64,000 bases of DNA. It comes from FEN-1350 sp964643355. GTDB lineage: Bacteria; Planctomycetota; Phycisphaerae; Sedimentisphaerales; Anaerohalosphaeraceae. The translations under genes and the position numbers were made by a program. Below are positions 34,487-43,255 of this stretch, piece by piece. Within the stretch, counting starts at the first letter, position 1. Each line of letters begins with the position of its first letter. The notes beneath the pieces are model-generated. The model searched no databases, was not told the origin of the DNA, and saw only the letters and a program-made list of their open reading frames with translations. The stretch covers positions 62,001 through 126,000 of the forward strand of contig CAZXPW010000001.1 in NCBI GenBank assembly GCA_964643355.1. Reading direction: 5' to 3'.

Positions 34487-35974
34487 TTATCGAGTCGCAT
34501 CCTTCTCTTCCACGACCTCTTCTATTTTCATTTTCCCTTTGCCCAGACGAGTGGTTTCGTTCCGCGGCATCGGGATTTCGGTTTCTTTCCATCGGATTCG
34601 CTCGGACTCCGACATGATGGGTTGGTCCATAATCAGATGGGGGGTGATAAACACCACCAGTTCGCTCAGGGCCGTGCTTTCGCCCTCGAACCGGAACAGG
34701 GCGCCCAAGAGGGGAATATCGCCCAAGAGCGGGATCTTTTTGACTTCCTGCTGGAGATCCTGTTTGCGAAGCCCGCCGATAACCACCGTCTGGCCGTCCG
34801 CGATCAGGGCAATCGTGTCGGTTTCGCGTTTGGCGACGACCGGTTGGGGTATCGAGTTGGTGGTCAGAAACACTTCGCCGGTCCGGACACTGAACTTGGG
34901 TTTGAGAGACAACCGGATCTTGCTATCGCGTGTCAGGTGGGGCGTGACGATCAATTCCACGCCGACATCCTTAAACTTGGTCGTGCCGATGCTGCCGCCG
35001 CCGGAGGTCTCGGACAGTTCCTGATATGGCACTTCCTCAACGATCTTGATCGTGGCCTGTTGGTTATCCAAGACCATGATTCGCGGATTGGCCAGGAGTT
35101 TTGCGGTGACCTCTTTCTGTTCGGCTCGAATCATGGCGTCAATGTTGACGGCTTCGTTCAGAACGCCGAACCGAAATACATTCTGCATAGCGTCGGCCTT
35201 GTTGGTGGAACTGCTCATGCGACCTGTCATAAACGGATCGGTCGGATTGTCCAGATCGACCAGTTTGCTGTTGTCCCCCATTCCGGTTATGCCCGTTGAT
35301 CCGTAATTGGTATTGCGGCCGATGTTCCACTCGATTCCCAAATCCAACTGATCGGTCGAGGTGATGTCATAAACGCGGGCCTCAACGAGGATCTGGGGCG
35401 TGGGTCGATCGATTTCTTCCAGGAATTTATCAATGGCCAGAATCTTGCTTTCCATGTCCGTTACGATGATATTGCTGGTGCCGGGATTGGAAGAGATGCT
35501 TCCGGTTTCAGACATGAATTTCTTCAGCGCCGTCTCAACTTCTTTGACATCGGCAAAGGTCACGCGATAGACGCGACTGACCTTTTTCTCCTTGGCCTGA
35601 TAGATCTCCTCCTGCGGAACGACACGGATCATGTTTTCGGTTGAGATGTAACCGAATCCATGGGCCGAGAGAATATTGTCCAGGGCCTCGCCCAGCGGGA
35701 TCTGCGTCAAGGTCGCCGTTACTTTTCCCTCGACTTTCGGACTCTTGACAACATCGACTCCCGCCTGTTTGGCCAGGATTCTCAGGACATCCTCGATCGG
35801 AGTTTCCCGGAAATCGACGCTGACTTTCTGGAGCATTCGCTTCTGGACGGGGGTCAAAATCTCCGTCCCCTCGATGGCCGGCACCGAGTCGGCGGCACAC
35901 ACGGCGAAAGTCGTCAGAATTCCCAGGATCCATCCGGCTCCCAGTCGCCGAAAATTGTTTTTCCATTTGCCCAT
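34487..35974 (-). CDS. Short secretin (PilQ/GspD-like outer-membrane channel)
   Basis: 495 residues from the ATG at 35974 (AAGGGA upstream). A signal peptide runs to about 28 (GWILGILTTFAVCAA). An STN/N0-type domain lies at about 45-115 (DFRETPIEDVLRILAKQAGV, then LTQIPLGEALDNILSAHGFG), one N-type ring domain at about 130-200 (VYRVTFADVKEVETALKKFM), and the secretin barrel at about 300-480 with the characteristic IALIADGQTVVIGGLRKQ and KIPLLGDIPLLGALF, ending ELVVFITPHLI. It forms the outer-membrane pore for a type IV pilus or type II secretion machine. It is shorter than PilQ or GspD, with no AMIN domain and a single extra ring domain. It is the last gene of the operon. Confidence 0.93.
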   Translation of the reverse strand: MGKWKNNFRRLGAGWILGILTTFAVCAADSVPAIEGTEILTPVQKRMLQKVSVDFRETPIEDVLRILAKQAGVDVVKSPKVEGKVTATLTQIPLGEALDNILSAHGFGYISTENMIRVVPQEEIYQAKEKKVSRVYRVTFADVKEVETALKKFMSETGSISSNPGTSNIIVTDMESKILAIDKFLEEIDRPTPQILVEARVYDITSTDQLDLGIEWNIGRNTNYGSTGITGMGDNSKLVDLDNPTDPFMTGRMSSSTNKADAMQNVFRFGVLNEAVNIDAMIRAEQKEVTAKLLANPRIMVLDNQQATIKIVEEVPYQELSETSGGGSIGTTKFKDVGVELIVTPHLTRDSKIRLSLKPKFSVRTGEVFLTTNSIPQPVVAKRETDTIALIADGQTVVIGGLRKQDLQQEVKKIPLLGDIPLLGALFRFEGESTALSELVVFITPHLIMDQPIMSESERIRWKETEIPMPRNETTRLGKGKMKIEEVVEEKDATR

Positions 35975-36018
35975 TTGATTCCCTTTCCGTTCCTGATCAT
36001 TCGACGGAGTCGCCGGGA

Positions 36019-36753
36019 TTACGGCGACACCGTCTGAACCCATCGTTGTCCATCTTTTTCGAATTCCACTTCTCCCCGATCGATTCGGATGATTCTGGCA
36101 CCCTGGATCTGGTCGCCGACCGATACGATGTCGGAACCGACAATCGCGGTGTTGCCCTTTTCGCCCAGAACCACTCCCTTCAGGACAAACAGTTCTTGTT
36201 TAATGATCTCGGGAGTTTCCTCAACGGGTTTGGGGGGTTCGACAAGGACCATCGGATCCCGCAAGCCGGTCGGATAGGGTTCGAGGATCGGCCAGACAGG
36301 GATATCGGCTGATGCTTTTTTGGCAACGGTCGTATCCTTTTCCACTTTGGCTGATGTTTGCCCGGCCTTTCCCGGGGCAGGTTGCCCCAAAGCCATCACC
36401 AGCACCACAATCAAGACCACCGCCAGAATTCCGACCACCGCAATTTTGCCGACGGGACGGTTTCCGGATTTTGCCGTGCCTCCAGCGGAGGCCTTCAACC
36501 AGCTCTTTTTGGGCGCGGACGCGGTGCGGCCGGGTCTGGCAGCTTCCGTTCGTTCGGTCCCTCCCGAACTCATCGCAACGGTTAGTGAACTGGTATTACC
36601 CTCTGCCGAAGCCTGTCCCGGCGCCACTGCGGCGCCGCCACCCCGACCGGCCAAGCTCGATTGCGCGGTCGGATCATTTGACCCCGGGCCTGGAATCGGC
36701 ACGCCGTCAAATATGGACGAGATCTTCTTGTGTAATCCTGCTTTGGACTTCAT
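36019..36753 (-). CDS. PilP/GspC-like inner-membrane pilus assembly protein
   Basis: 244 residues. A cytoplasmic Ala/Gly/Ser-rich stretch of about 100 residues precedes a TM helix (KIAVVGILAVVLIVVLVMAL). After a linker, the periplasmic domain starts near PYPTGLRDPMVLVEPPK and ends in a small beta domain (ELFVLKGVVLGEKGNTAIVG, VSVGDQIQGARIIRIDRGEV), the homology-region fold of GspC/PilP that contacts the secretin. The start overlaps the 3' end of the ParA gene by 47 bases, with no good later ATG. It sits between ParA and secretin, the position of pilP in pilMNOPQ clusters. A long cytoplasmic N-terminal part is unusual for PilP and could meet the ParA protein. Confidence 0.8.
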   Translation of the reverse strand: MKSKAGLHKKISSIFDGVPIPGPGSNDPTAQSSLAGRGGGAAVAPGQASAEGNTSSLTVAMSSGGTERTEAARPGRTASAPKKSWLKASAGGTAKSGNRPVGKIAVVGILAVVLIVVLVMALGQPAPGKAGQTSAKVEKDTTVAKKASADIPVWPILEPYPTGLRDPMVLVEPPKPVEETPEIIKQELFVLKGVVLGEKGNTAIVGSDIVSVGDQIQGARIIRIDRGEVEFEKDGQRWVQTVSP

Positions 36754-37504
36754 AGGTTATCTCTTTCGCCAGCTCGAAGTAATCCCTCGATCCCAGATTG
36801 GATGGATCAAAGGTAACACATGCCTGACCGGCGCTGGGGGCCTCGGCCAGACGGATGCTGCGATGGATCACGGTTTTGAAAACCAGATCCCCGAAGAAGT
36901 CTCTCATTTGTTGACGAACTTGCTGGCATAACAGCGTCCGATTCTCGACAAAGGTCAGCAACACTCCGCGGATTCTCAACCGGGAATTGAACCGACCATG
37001 CACAATATCGATCGTTTCCAGAAGCTGTTTGAGTCCTTCGATCGCGTAATAGTGTGTCTGAACCGGGATGATGACTTCGTCAGCCGCGACCAGGGCGTTG
37101 AGCGTAAGCAGGTTCAGCGACGGACTGCAGTCGATAACACACAGATCGAACCGGTCCGCCAAAAAGGCCAAGCCGCGACGGAGACGCGATTCTCGTCCGG
37201 GCAAAGTCGACAATTCCACCTCGGCGCCCGACAAGAGAATATTGGCCGGAAGAAGACGAAGGCCGGCAACGGCGGTCTCCAGGACGATGGATCGCCAATC
37301 GGCCACCCGTCCGGTAAGGGCCTCATAAACGGTCCAGTCCAGCCGTTCGGGACGATATCCAAAACCGAGAGTCGCATGGCCCTGAGGGTCCAGATCGACC
37401 AGCAGGACACGGTGTCCCTTCAGCGCCAGCGCCGCGGCCAGATTGACCGCCGTGGTGGTCTTGCCACACCCGCCCTTCTGATTGGCGATGACAATCGTCT
37501 TCAT
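36707..37504 (-). CDS. ParA/MinD-family ATPase inside the pilus operon
   Basis: 265 residues of a deviant Walker ATPase: the P loop KGGCGKTTTAVNLA at about 10-23, Walker A' VLLVDLDPQGHATLGFG at about 34-50, and Walker B in DLCVIDCSPSLNLLTLNAL at about 115-135. This is a complete Soj/ParA-type protein. There is no ParB gene, so chromosome partition is unlikely; its start overlaps the pilO stop (ATGA) and its end overlaps the pilP-like gene, so it is integral to the operon. By analogy with TadZ/CpaE and other ParA-like positioning ATPases, it may place the assembly machine at a pole or site. That role is inference. Confidence 0.92.
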   Translation of the reverse strand: MKTIVIANQKGGCGKTTTAVNLAAALALKGHRVLLVDLDPQGHATLGFGYRPERLDWTVYEALTGRVADWRSIVLETAVAGLRLLPANILLSGAEVELSTLPGRESRLRRGLAFLADRFDLCVIDCSPSLNLLTLNALVAADEVIIPVQTHYYAIEGLKQLLETIDIVHGRFNSRLRIRGVLLTFVENRTLLCQQVRQQMRDFFGDLVFKTVIHRSIRLAEAPSAGQACVTFDPSNLGSRDYFELAKEITYEVQSRITQEDLVHI

Positions 37505-38139
37505 GGGATCTGCGCCATCGGTTTTCCCGCGCTTTCTTTTTCTTTTCGGGTACCCCCCTCTTTTTTGACCTCCGCGGGTTCGGTACGCTCAATAAAATAA
37601 CACAACGAGACATCCGCTTCCGGCGGAATTGCGGAATCCTGATTCTTTTTGAGGACAAACTCCTCGACAAACATCAAGGGTTGATTTCGCTCGATGCGAT
37701 TGAGGAACTGGGCAAACGATTCAAACGATCCGCGGAAGGCAATCTGGAGCCACGCCTCTCCGATTTTTTTGAAACTGTCCATTTCTTCCCGCATCTGAGC
37801 TTCCTTGCGATGCGCGCTGAATTCGGCGACTTTCAGATCGCTGGCCATCTGCCCGATCTGAAATGCCAGCGAAGAGGCCCGCGCCGAATCGACCACAAAA
37901 TCCTTCCAGGTTTTGTTGACCATGTCGAGCCGTTCCTGTAACTGATTGCGGTACGGTTCGGTTCGGGCCAACTGGGCCTGATCGAACTGTTCAGTCAGGT
38001 CCTTCAATTCCGAATTTAACTGGACCCTTCGGAGGTTTTGCGGATGCAGAACCAGTCCATAAAACAGACCCATCGCCGCGATGCAGACGGCCAGATAGAC
38101 GCTTGTAATGATCGCATATCGTTTCGACGCCGGTCGCAT
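37501..38139 (-). CDS. PilO-like pilus alignment protein
   Basis: 212 residues from the ATG at 38139 (AGGAG ten bases upstream). One TM helix at about 9-29 (AIITSVYLAVCIAAMGLFYG), then a coiled coil (LNSELKDLTEQFDQAQLART) and a ferredoxin-like fold (WLQIAFRGSFESFAQFLNRI, then MFVEEFVLKK). This is the layout of PilO, which joins PilN and PilP in the inner-membrane alignment complex. Sequence is divergent and the call leans on size, topology and its place right after PilM and PilN. The charged tail after about 190 is extra. Confidence 0.8.
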   Translation of the reverse strand: MRPASKRYAIITSVYLAVCIAAMGLFYGLVLHPQNLRRVQLNSELKDLTEQFDQAQLARTEPYRNQLQERLDMVNKTWKDFVVDSARASSLAFQIGQMASDLKVAEFSAHRKEAQMREEMDSFKKIGEAWLQIAFRGSFESFAQFLNRIERNQPLMFVEEFVLKKNQDSAIPPEADVSLCYFIERTEPAEVKKEGGTRKEKESAGKPMAQIP

Positions 38140-38147
38140 AGGTTCAA

Positions 38148-38792
38148 CTACTCCTGGGGTTTCAATTCGCATTCAATCGTGTGCGTCGTGAAGGATTTTC
38201 CGCTGGTCTCTTCGGTCTGCTGCGAAACAATCCGAATATCCTTCATCCATCGTTCGATCGCGGGGGCTTTCCCCAAACGATCAAGATATTGCTGAACCGC
38301 CTCGTCGGTTTTCCACGAGGATTCGCCGAAAACCCGTATCGACAGAATTCGATGAATCATTACTTTGTTGACCTGTTTATTGGATTCCTTGCTCTCCGAC
38401 ACTTTTTTCCGTGTGGTATTGCGGATCAGTTTCAACTCCTTCAGGGCGATCGCGTCCGGAAGTTCTTCGGCAATCGTTTGTAGAATGGGCGACCACTGAA
38501 GATGACGGCCGAGCCCCCGCGTGACTTCAGCCAGGTTCTTTCGGGTCTGTTCGGCGGCGGCGGTCCATTGTCGGGCCTGCTGAATATCCGCGGAGTATTC
38601 GGCCAGTTTATCGCGCATTTTGTCGATGCTGGAGATTTCCGTCGCAAGCACCGTCCGGTTGAACTCATAGCTCCCGAACAGATACACCGCCGCCACCAGC
38701 GGTAAGACAAACGGCAGAACCTTCAGGGCCACCGTGCCGGGGCTGTTTTTGATGGGAATTCCCGTTCCCTTCAGTAAGTCGATGGTAAACAT
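38148..38792 (-). CDS. PilN-like pilus assembly protein
   Basis: 214 residues from the ATG at 38792, which lies two bases after the pilM stop. The N-terminus MFTIDLLKGTGIPIK resembles the PilN start that binds PilM (consensus INLLPWR), though it is altered. A TM helix follows (LKVLPFVLPLVAAVYLFGSY at about 24-43). Then come a coiled coil and a ferredoxin-like periplasmic domain (WSPILQTIAEELPDAIALKELKLI in pattern, about 108-131). PilN bridges PilM to PilO. The gene order pilM-pilN-pilO is conserved here. The longer in-frame extension to 38981 lies wholly inside pilM and is rejected. Confidence 0.82.
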   Translation of the reverse strand: MFTIDLLKGTGIPIKNSPGTVALKVLPFVLPLVAAVYLFGSYEFNRTVLATEISSIDKMRDKLAEYSADIQQARQWTAAAEQTRKNLAEVTRGLGRHLQWSPILQTIAEELPDAIALKELKLIRNTTRKKVSESKESNKQVNKVMIHRILSIRVFGESSWKTDEAVQQYLDRLGKAPAIERWMKDIRIVSQQTEETSGKSFTTHTIECELKPQE

Positions 38793-38794
38793 CG

Positions 38795-39856
38795 TCAGAT
38801 CGTCCTCATCGCAAGGCCCGTCGCAATCGCCATCATTGGGCCGATATCCATCAGAAATTCCCGCCGTCGTTCGTCCATAAGACACCGCATTTTGGCGAAC
38901 GGATTGAGCAAGGTCACCCGTTCGGGCAGACGCGTATTCAACAGGTAAGCAAATTCCCGAACCAGAGCAAATCCCCCGCACAGGAAGATTTTTCGTACAG
39001 GCAACGCTTCGGGCTGTATGGCAAAATACCGGAGAGTTTCGATGAGATCGGAAATCAGCCCTTCGGCGGCGTCGGGCAAAGCGCGGATGACTTTATCCTG
39101 CAATTCACTGGAGGTATATCGTTTTCTCAGGATGTTGTCCACGGTCTCCCGAGTCAGTCCATGGGCCTGCGCAATTCGATCCAGAATCGCATCACCCCCG
39201 GAGGATAGATCCCTCACGAAGGCCGAACCCCCGGTATCCGCGATGACGACGGTGGTGGCCGAACACCCGACCTGAATGGCCGCGACGCTGCCATCGCCGG
39301 TTAATCCGTCACAGGCCTGAAGACAGTTGATCAGGGCCAAACCCTCGACATCCATCCGAACGGCATTGACCGAGGCCATCTGGCTGAGCCGTTTTTTGTA
39401 TTGCACGGCTTCGTTGGTCGCCACGACCAGGATCCCGCGATTGGATTCGGCCTTAGCGGCGGGCGAATCCAGCAACTGATAATCAACCACGCTGGATTGG
39501 ATATCCAGGGGGCAGACTTGCTGAGCTTCAAGCATAACCGCCTGCTCGATCGCCTCAGTGGGAAGGTTGGGAAACGCAAAACCGCGAACCATCACATCCG
39601 GTCCTCCGACCCCGCAAACGACATTACGAGTGGCCCGTCCCGACTGAGCGAAACAGCGACGGATCGCGGCGGCGGTTTTATCCTGATGTTCGGCGGGGTC
39701 TGCGGACCGCTCGATTTCCTGCATGGCGGCGGTTACAACACAGAACTGATCGCTCTGTCGGTCCAACTGGACCATTTTGACGGATGAGCGGCCGATATCC
39801 AGCCCCACCACATCAACTCGCCCGATTCCAACCAATTCTTTGACATTCAATCCCAT
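38795..39856 (-). CDS. PilM-like actin-fold pilus assembly ATPase
   Basis: 353 residues from the ATG at 39856. PilM/FtsA-type actin fold: VVGLDIGRSSVKMVQL at about 16-31 (phosphate 1), a middle region with SVVDYQLLDSPAAKAESN (SHS2-like), VAAIQVGCSATTVVIADTGG (phosphate 2, about 197-216) and KIFLCGGFALVREFAYLLN (about 300, adenosine motif). PilM sits in the cytoplasm on the N-terminal tail of PilN and passes signals to the extension ATPase. Here no pilB or pilT is within the window, so the motor must be encoded elsewhere. Confidence 0.92.
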   Translation of the reverse strand: MGLNVKELVGIGRVDVVGLDIGRSSVKMVQLDRQSDQFCVVTAAMQEIERSADPAEHQDKTAAAIRRCFAQSGRATRNVVCGVGGPDVMVRGFAFPNLPTEAIEQAVMLEAQQVCPLDIQSSVVDYQLLDSPAAKAESNRGILVVATNEAVQYKKRLSQMASVNAVRMDVEGLALINCLQACDGLTGDGSVAAIQVGCSATTVVIADTGGSAFVRDLSSGGDAILDRIAQAHGLTRETVDNILRKRYTSSELQDKVIRALPDAAEGLISDLIETLRYFAIQPEALPVRKIFLCGGFALVREFAYLLNTRLPERVTLLNPFAKMRCLMDERRREFLMDIGPMMAIATGLAMRTI

Positions 39857-39888
39857 CGGATATCCATCGCTTTCGTTGGTATTCACCC

Positions 39889-41607
39889 TCACGGCTTGAC
39901 GGCTACCCGGTAATCGCTCCATCCGGCCGGCAAAGGAACAAATTTGCCCCGCAGCCAGATATCTCCGGGCAGAATGCCTGTCAACAGCCGTTCATCAAGA
40001 TAATATTGTTTGAGAAACCCGTCGGTCCCGGTCACTCCCACCACTCCGCGGCAGACTTCCGACAGCGTACCGCGGAGGACTAGGTCATCTTGGACTCCGG
40101 AAGTTTCCTTGCGTCCCCCGTATCCATTTCGATACACATTTTCCGCCCCCCATCCGCCTCCGCCGACAGTGATACCCGCTTCCACCACCACGGGATCCGG
40201 AAGATGACGCTGGTAGTCTTTCGCCCCGGGTGTGGTATCTTTTATGCCGATCGGCACATAATCATGTTTGGCATTCTTGACGGGTTCATCATCCACATAG
40301 GAATAATCGCTCATCCCCGGATCGACAACCTTGACAACCCCCTGCGCGATCAATCCCAGGGCATTGGGATTGGTGTCGGCAGGTTTTCCATCCTTGGCGC
40401 GTTCCCCGTCCACCTGAATGGAGTTCGTGATCCAGATGTTCCCCGTGGCCACAACCGTGATTCGACCTTTGACCATGTTTGCATTAACCAGCGAGGTATC
40501 TCCGCTGCCAATGATGACATTGCCGTTGACATAGATCTGCCCGCCCGGTTGGCTTTTGACGCCGCCGAAGGACTGCTGGACATAAGTATCTTCGATCTTG
40601 ACCGTCTGAATGTCCCCATTGCCGAGTGCAGTATTGGAGCGAACATGGTAACCGTAGATATAGTACCGATCGAACTGACTCGGATTGGCGGGCGTATTTC
40701 TGAAATCGAAGGTTCGACTGTCGCTGTCTTGTCGAAACCCTCGGACGGAACAATTGTTCGTTACTCGGATCTTGCCGACCCCTTTTGCATCCACATAGAA
40801 CTCCAGTTGGACGGCATTCTGCGGATTTAAGACGGTTTTGGGTCCGTTGGGCGTATAGACATAGGCGGCGGCCGTACTGTCGCGGAATCGCGCGATCTTT
40901 TTCGAAACCGTATCGGCGTCATTGATTCGACTGGGCGGTTGATTGAAGTAGATTCCGTTATCGAATACGCTCATCACCGAACTGTACTTGTCCAGCCCTC
41001 CGGAAGAGTACCGGCTTTCGCCCATGGAGACCGGACGCAGAAATCTCGGATCGCCGGTAATAAAGATGTCGCGCGTCTTGTCCTTCGGATCGCCATAACT
41101 GTTGATGTGGATCGGCATTTCGATGGTTTCGCCGTTGACGAAGTTGACCTCCGCCGTCGAGGTTCCTCCGGTCGAAACGCGACACATGCCCATGGACCAT
41201 CCGCCGATGGCCTGAACAAGCTGCACCGCTACGGTCCGTTCAAATCGTCCGCTGCGGCCGATCGACTTGACTTCATAGACGGGGCTGGCGCCAAGAAACG
41301 CCGACATCTGGATGGAATAATCGCAGGAAGCCCCCTCAAAACTAAGGGAACCTTTTGCCTGGGCGTCGTTGAGGGCGCTGATCATGTCCGGCTGCCGACT
41401 CATCCAGAAAACGGCCTTCTCATACCCGGCTTCGGCAGCGGCCATCGCGGCGGCTTCGTTTTTAATCACGGCGGTTCGAAGTCGAAGACCGTCGGAAACC
41501 GTCAACAGGCCGATTCCGACAATCGCCAGCAACAGAATCGCCAGCGCGGCCATGCACAGAATCGATCCCGATCGTACTCGAACGGATTGTCGTTGGGTTT
41601 TGTTCAT
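39889..41607 (-). CDS. PilX-like large pilus-associated protein
   Basis: 572 residues from the ATG at 41607; a start at 41640 is possible but overlaps the preceding gene. The N-terminal segment is a PilX-type helix (SGSILCMAALAILLLAIVGI, then ALRTAV.. NEAAAMAAAEAGYEKAVFWM), in which AAAEAGYEKA is the conserved motif. The rest (about 130-570) is beta-rich with repeated short strands (GQIYVNGNVIIGSGDTSLVN, ITVVATGNIWITNSIQVDGE), suggesting a beta-helix. PilX-like minor components sit at the pilus tip or prime assembly. Much larger than E. coli/Pseudomonas PilX (about 190), so it could also be an adhesin. A paralogue-like gene lies at 55.6 kb. Confidence 0.75.
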   Translation of the reverse strand: MNKTQRQSVRVRSGSILCMAALAILLLAIVGIGLLTVSDGLRLRTAVIKNEAAAMAAAEAGYEKAVFWMSRQPDMISALNDAQAKGSLSFEGASCDYSIQMSAFLGASPVYEVKSIGRSGRFERTVAVQLVQAIGGWSMGMCRVSTGGTSTAEVNFVNGETIEMPIHINSYGDPKDKTRDIFITGDPRFLRPVSMGESRYSSGGLDKYSSVMSVFDNGIYFNQPPSRINDADTVSKKIARFRDSTAAAYVYTPNGPKTVLNPQNAVQLEFYVDAKGVGKIRVTNNCSVRGFRQDSDSRTFDFRNTPANPSQFDRYYIYGYHVRSNTALGNGDIQTVKIEDTYVQQSFGGVKSQPGGQIYVNGNVIIGSGDTSLVNANMVKGRITVVATGNIWITNSIQVDGERAKDGKPADTNPNALGLIAQGVVKVVDPGMSDYSYVDDEPVKNAKHDYVPIGIKDTTPGAKDYQRHLPDPVVVEAGITVGGGGWGAENVYRNGYGGRKETSGVQDDLVLRGTLSEVCRGVVGVTGTDGFLKQYYLDERLLTGILPGDIWLRGKFVPLPAGWSDYRVAVKP

Positions 41608-41620
41608 CTTCCGTTTGCGT

Positions 41621-42295
41621 TTATCGCGGCCAGATCGCACGGCACAAGACGGCCGTTTTGATCTCGACGGAATCTCCGTCGGCGTCTTTCAAGGTCGCAT
41701 TCAGCCGAACGCATCCCTGTCCGGCCCCGCTGATCACGGTATGGTTGAAAATCTTATCGTTGGTCTGGATATCGACATTCTCGGCCAGGATCACGGTCGA
41801 CGATACCCCCGCCAGATTGCGCTGCCCCCCGGATACCGCCCCGACTCCGCCGATTACCTGTCCGTAATCGACCTTCAGGGTCGTCCCATCCAGATAGAAA
41901 AGGGCATAATGGGTTCCGGTATTTGAGGTTTCCAGAGTCTTCAAACTAACGGTTGCCTCGTCAAAACCATCGGCCCAGTAGCGAAATTCGACGGCCTGTC
42001 CCTCGGCCAGGGTTCCGCCAACGGGAACAGCGGCCACAGAATAGGCGCCATTGTTGATCCGATAGACAAAATACAGGGACCGGTTGGATTTTCGTCCAAC
42101 CGTCGCAAAGGCGGTCGTCAGGATCGACGCATCTTCCCGGATGGGTTTGTGGACGCCGGCGTAGGTCTGCTCCCAACTGTTCTGGGCGCCGACCAGCAGC
42201 GTCCCGACAGCCAACAGCGGGATCGCCGCCACGGCCATCGTCACCACGACTTCGACCAGCGTAACGCCTCGATTGGATCTTTGGTTGGCCACCAT
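41621..42295 (-). CDS. PilW/GspJ-like minor pseudopilin
   Basis: 224 residues. A class III prepilin start RGVTLVEVVVTMAVAAIPLL is present (about 9-28): Gly before the cleavage site and Glu at +5. The remaining protein is beta-rich (SLYFVYRINNGAYSVAAVPV, VEFRYWADGFDEATVSLKTL), with VILAENVDIQTNDKIF near the end, resembling PilW/GspJ. AGGAAA lies nine bases before the ATG. It is one of four consecutive pilin-like genes and would help build the tip complex of a pilus or pseudopilus. Confidence 0.82.
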   Translation of the reverse strand: MVANQRSNRGVTLVEVVVTMAVAAIPLLAVGTLLVGAQNSWEQTYAGVHKPIREDASILTTAFATVGRKSNRSLYFVYRINNGAYSVAAVPVGGTLAEGQAVEFRYWADGFDEATVSLKTLETSNTGTHYALFYLDGTTLKVDYGQVIGGVGAVSGGQRNLAGVSSTVILAENVDIQTNDKIFNHTVISGAGQGCVRLNATLKDADGDSVEIKTAVLCRAIWPR

Positions 42296-42316
42296 GATCG
42301 TATTTCCTGGTACCGC

Positions 42317-42784
42317 TTATCCTGAGGACTGATCTCGACGAACCAGTGTCGTCATGACATACCGCGGATCGTTCTCTCGAATCGAACCGTCGGTCCGGTC
42401 CAACCGCCATCGGAATTCCACGCTGATTTCCCGCAGGGTCACACCGCCCTCGAGATCCTGCTCGACATCCTTCCAGTCGAGGAACACGGTCATCGGAAGG
42501 TTGTCCACCTTGATCCGATACGCGTCATCGGCGGGTATGGCGACAAATCCCACCCCAAGCGTTTCCGGATTGTAGGTTTCGTCTCCACCGCAGCTTTTCC
42601 AGTCTTCCAACAGAAGCTGAGCCACGCCGGTGGCCGTCAATTCGGAGCGAGCGACCAGCGACTGGCGCGTCGCCAGATACTGATAATTGATGGCGCCGAT
42701 TGAAGCGACTGCCAGAATGGCGATCGCGACCGCCACTTCCAGCAGGGTAACGCCCCTGGCCCAAAATCGAATCCGTCGTTTCAT
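42317..42784 (-). CDS. PilV/GspI-like minor pseudopilin
   Basis: 155 residues with a clear prepilin motif RGVTLLEVAVAIAILAVASIG (about 10-29 shown in part; cleavage after Gly, Glu at +5). A short periplasmic domain follows (ARSELTATGVAQLLLEDWKS, then VFLDWKDVEQDLEGGVTLRE). Length and position before the PilW-like gene match PilV/GspI minor pilins. The start follows GGGAT. Cleavage would need a prepilin peptidase, not present in the window. Confidence 0.82.
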   Translation of the reverse strand: MKRRIRFWARGVTLLEVAVAIAILAVASIGAINYQYLATRQSLVARSELTATGVAQLLLEDWKSCGGDETYNPETLGVGFVAIPADDAYRIKVDNLPMTVFLDWKDVEQDLEGGVTLREISVEFRWRLDRTDGSIRENDPRYVMTTLVRRDQSSG

Positions 42785-42853
42785 GCCGATCCATCCCTAC
42801 CCGGGCCGGATAACAAAATTCTCGTTATGCCGGCCGCACAGACTCGGAACCGA

Positions 42854-43255
42854 TCAGTTCTTGACCCAAGAGCCATCGGGATTGAGCGTCATCGAACCGG
42901 TCGGGGCGTCGGCCTGTGACCCGGTCACAACGATGGTCGCTTTGCCGGTGGCATCGACCGCGGTGATTTCATAATCGCCCGGGACAAAATAGGTACCCGT
43001 CAGGTCGGCGTCGCTGAAGCCCAGAGCGGCCTGAATATCCGCATCGTCCAGCGCCCCGATCACGGCTGCCGCATTTCCGGTCTCGGCGAAGTACACCCGC
43101 ACGGCGGACCGAATGGTGCCGGCCGTGGCATTGGCCTCGGACCACTTGGCGGAATCCACTCGGCCGCGCATCAACGGAATCGACGCCGCCGCCAGGATGC
43201 CGACGATCAAGATGACGACCATCAGTTCAATCAGTGTGAAGCCCTTACGCGTCAT
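42854..43255 (-). CDS. GspG/PilA-like major (pseudo)pilin
   Basis: 133 residues from the ATG at 43255 (AGGAG upstream). A canonical prepilin leader MTRKG and mature start FTLIELMVVILIVGILAAAS are present, with Glu at +5. The C-terminal domain is short (RSAVRVYFAETGNAAAVIGA, LDDADIQAALGFSDADLTGT) and ends in GSMTLNPDGSWVKN, with the W/D pattern often seen in planctomycete pilins. As the first pilin after PilC it is the likely main subunit. The upstream in-frame extension to 43321 is not used. Confidence 0.88.
   Translation of the reverse strand: MTRKGFTLIELMVVILIVGILAAASIPLMRGRVDSAKWSEANATAGTIRSAVRVYFAETGNAAAVIGALDDADIQAALGFSDADLTGTYFVPGDYEITAVDATGKATIVVTGSQADAPTGSMTLNPDGSWVKN

Noticed and set aside
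36707..36753. 47-base overlap between the ParA and PilP-like genes as a sign of a wrong start
   Set aside because: The next in-frame ATG of the PilP-like gene removes many residues and has no ribosome site, while ParA needs its C-terminus; the overlap is probably real.
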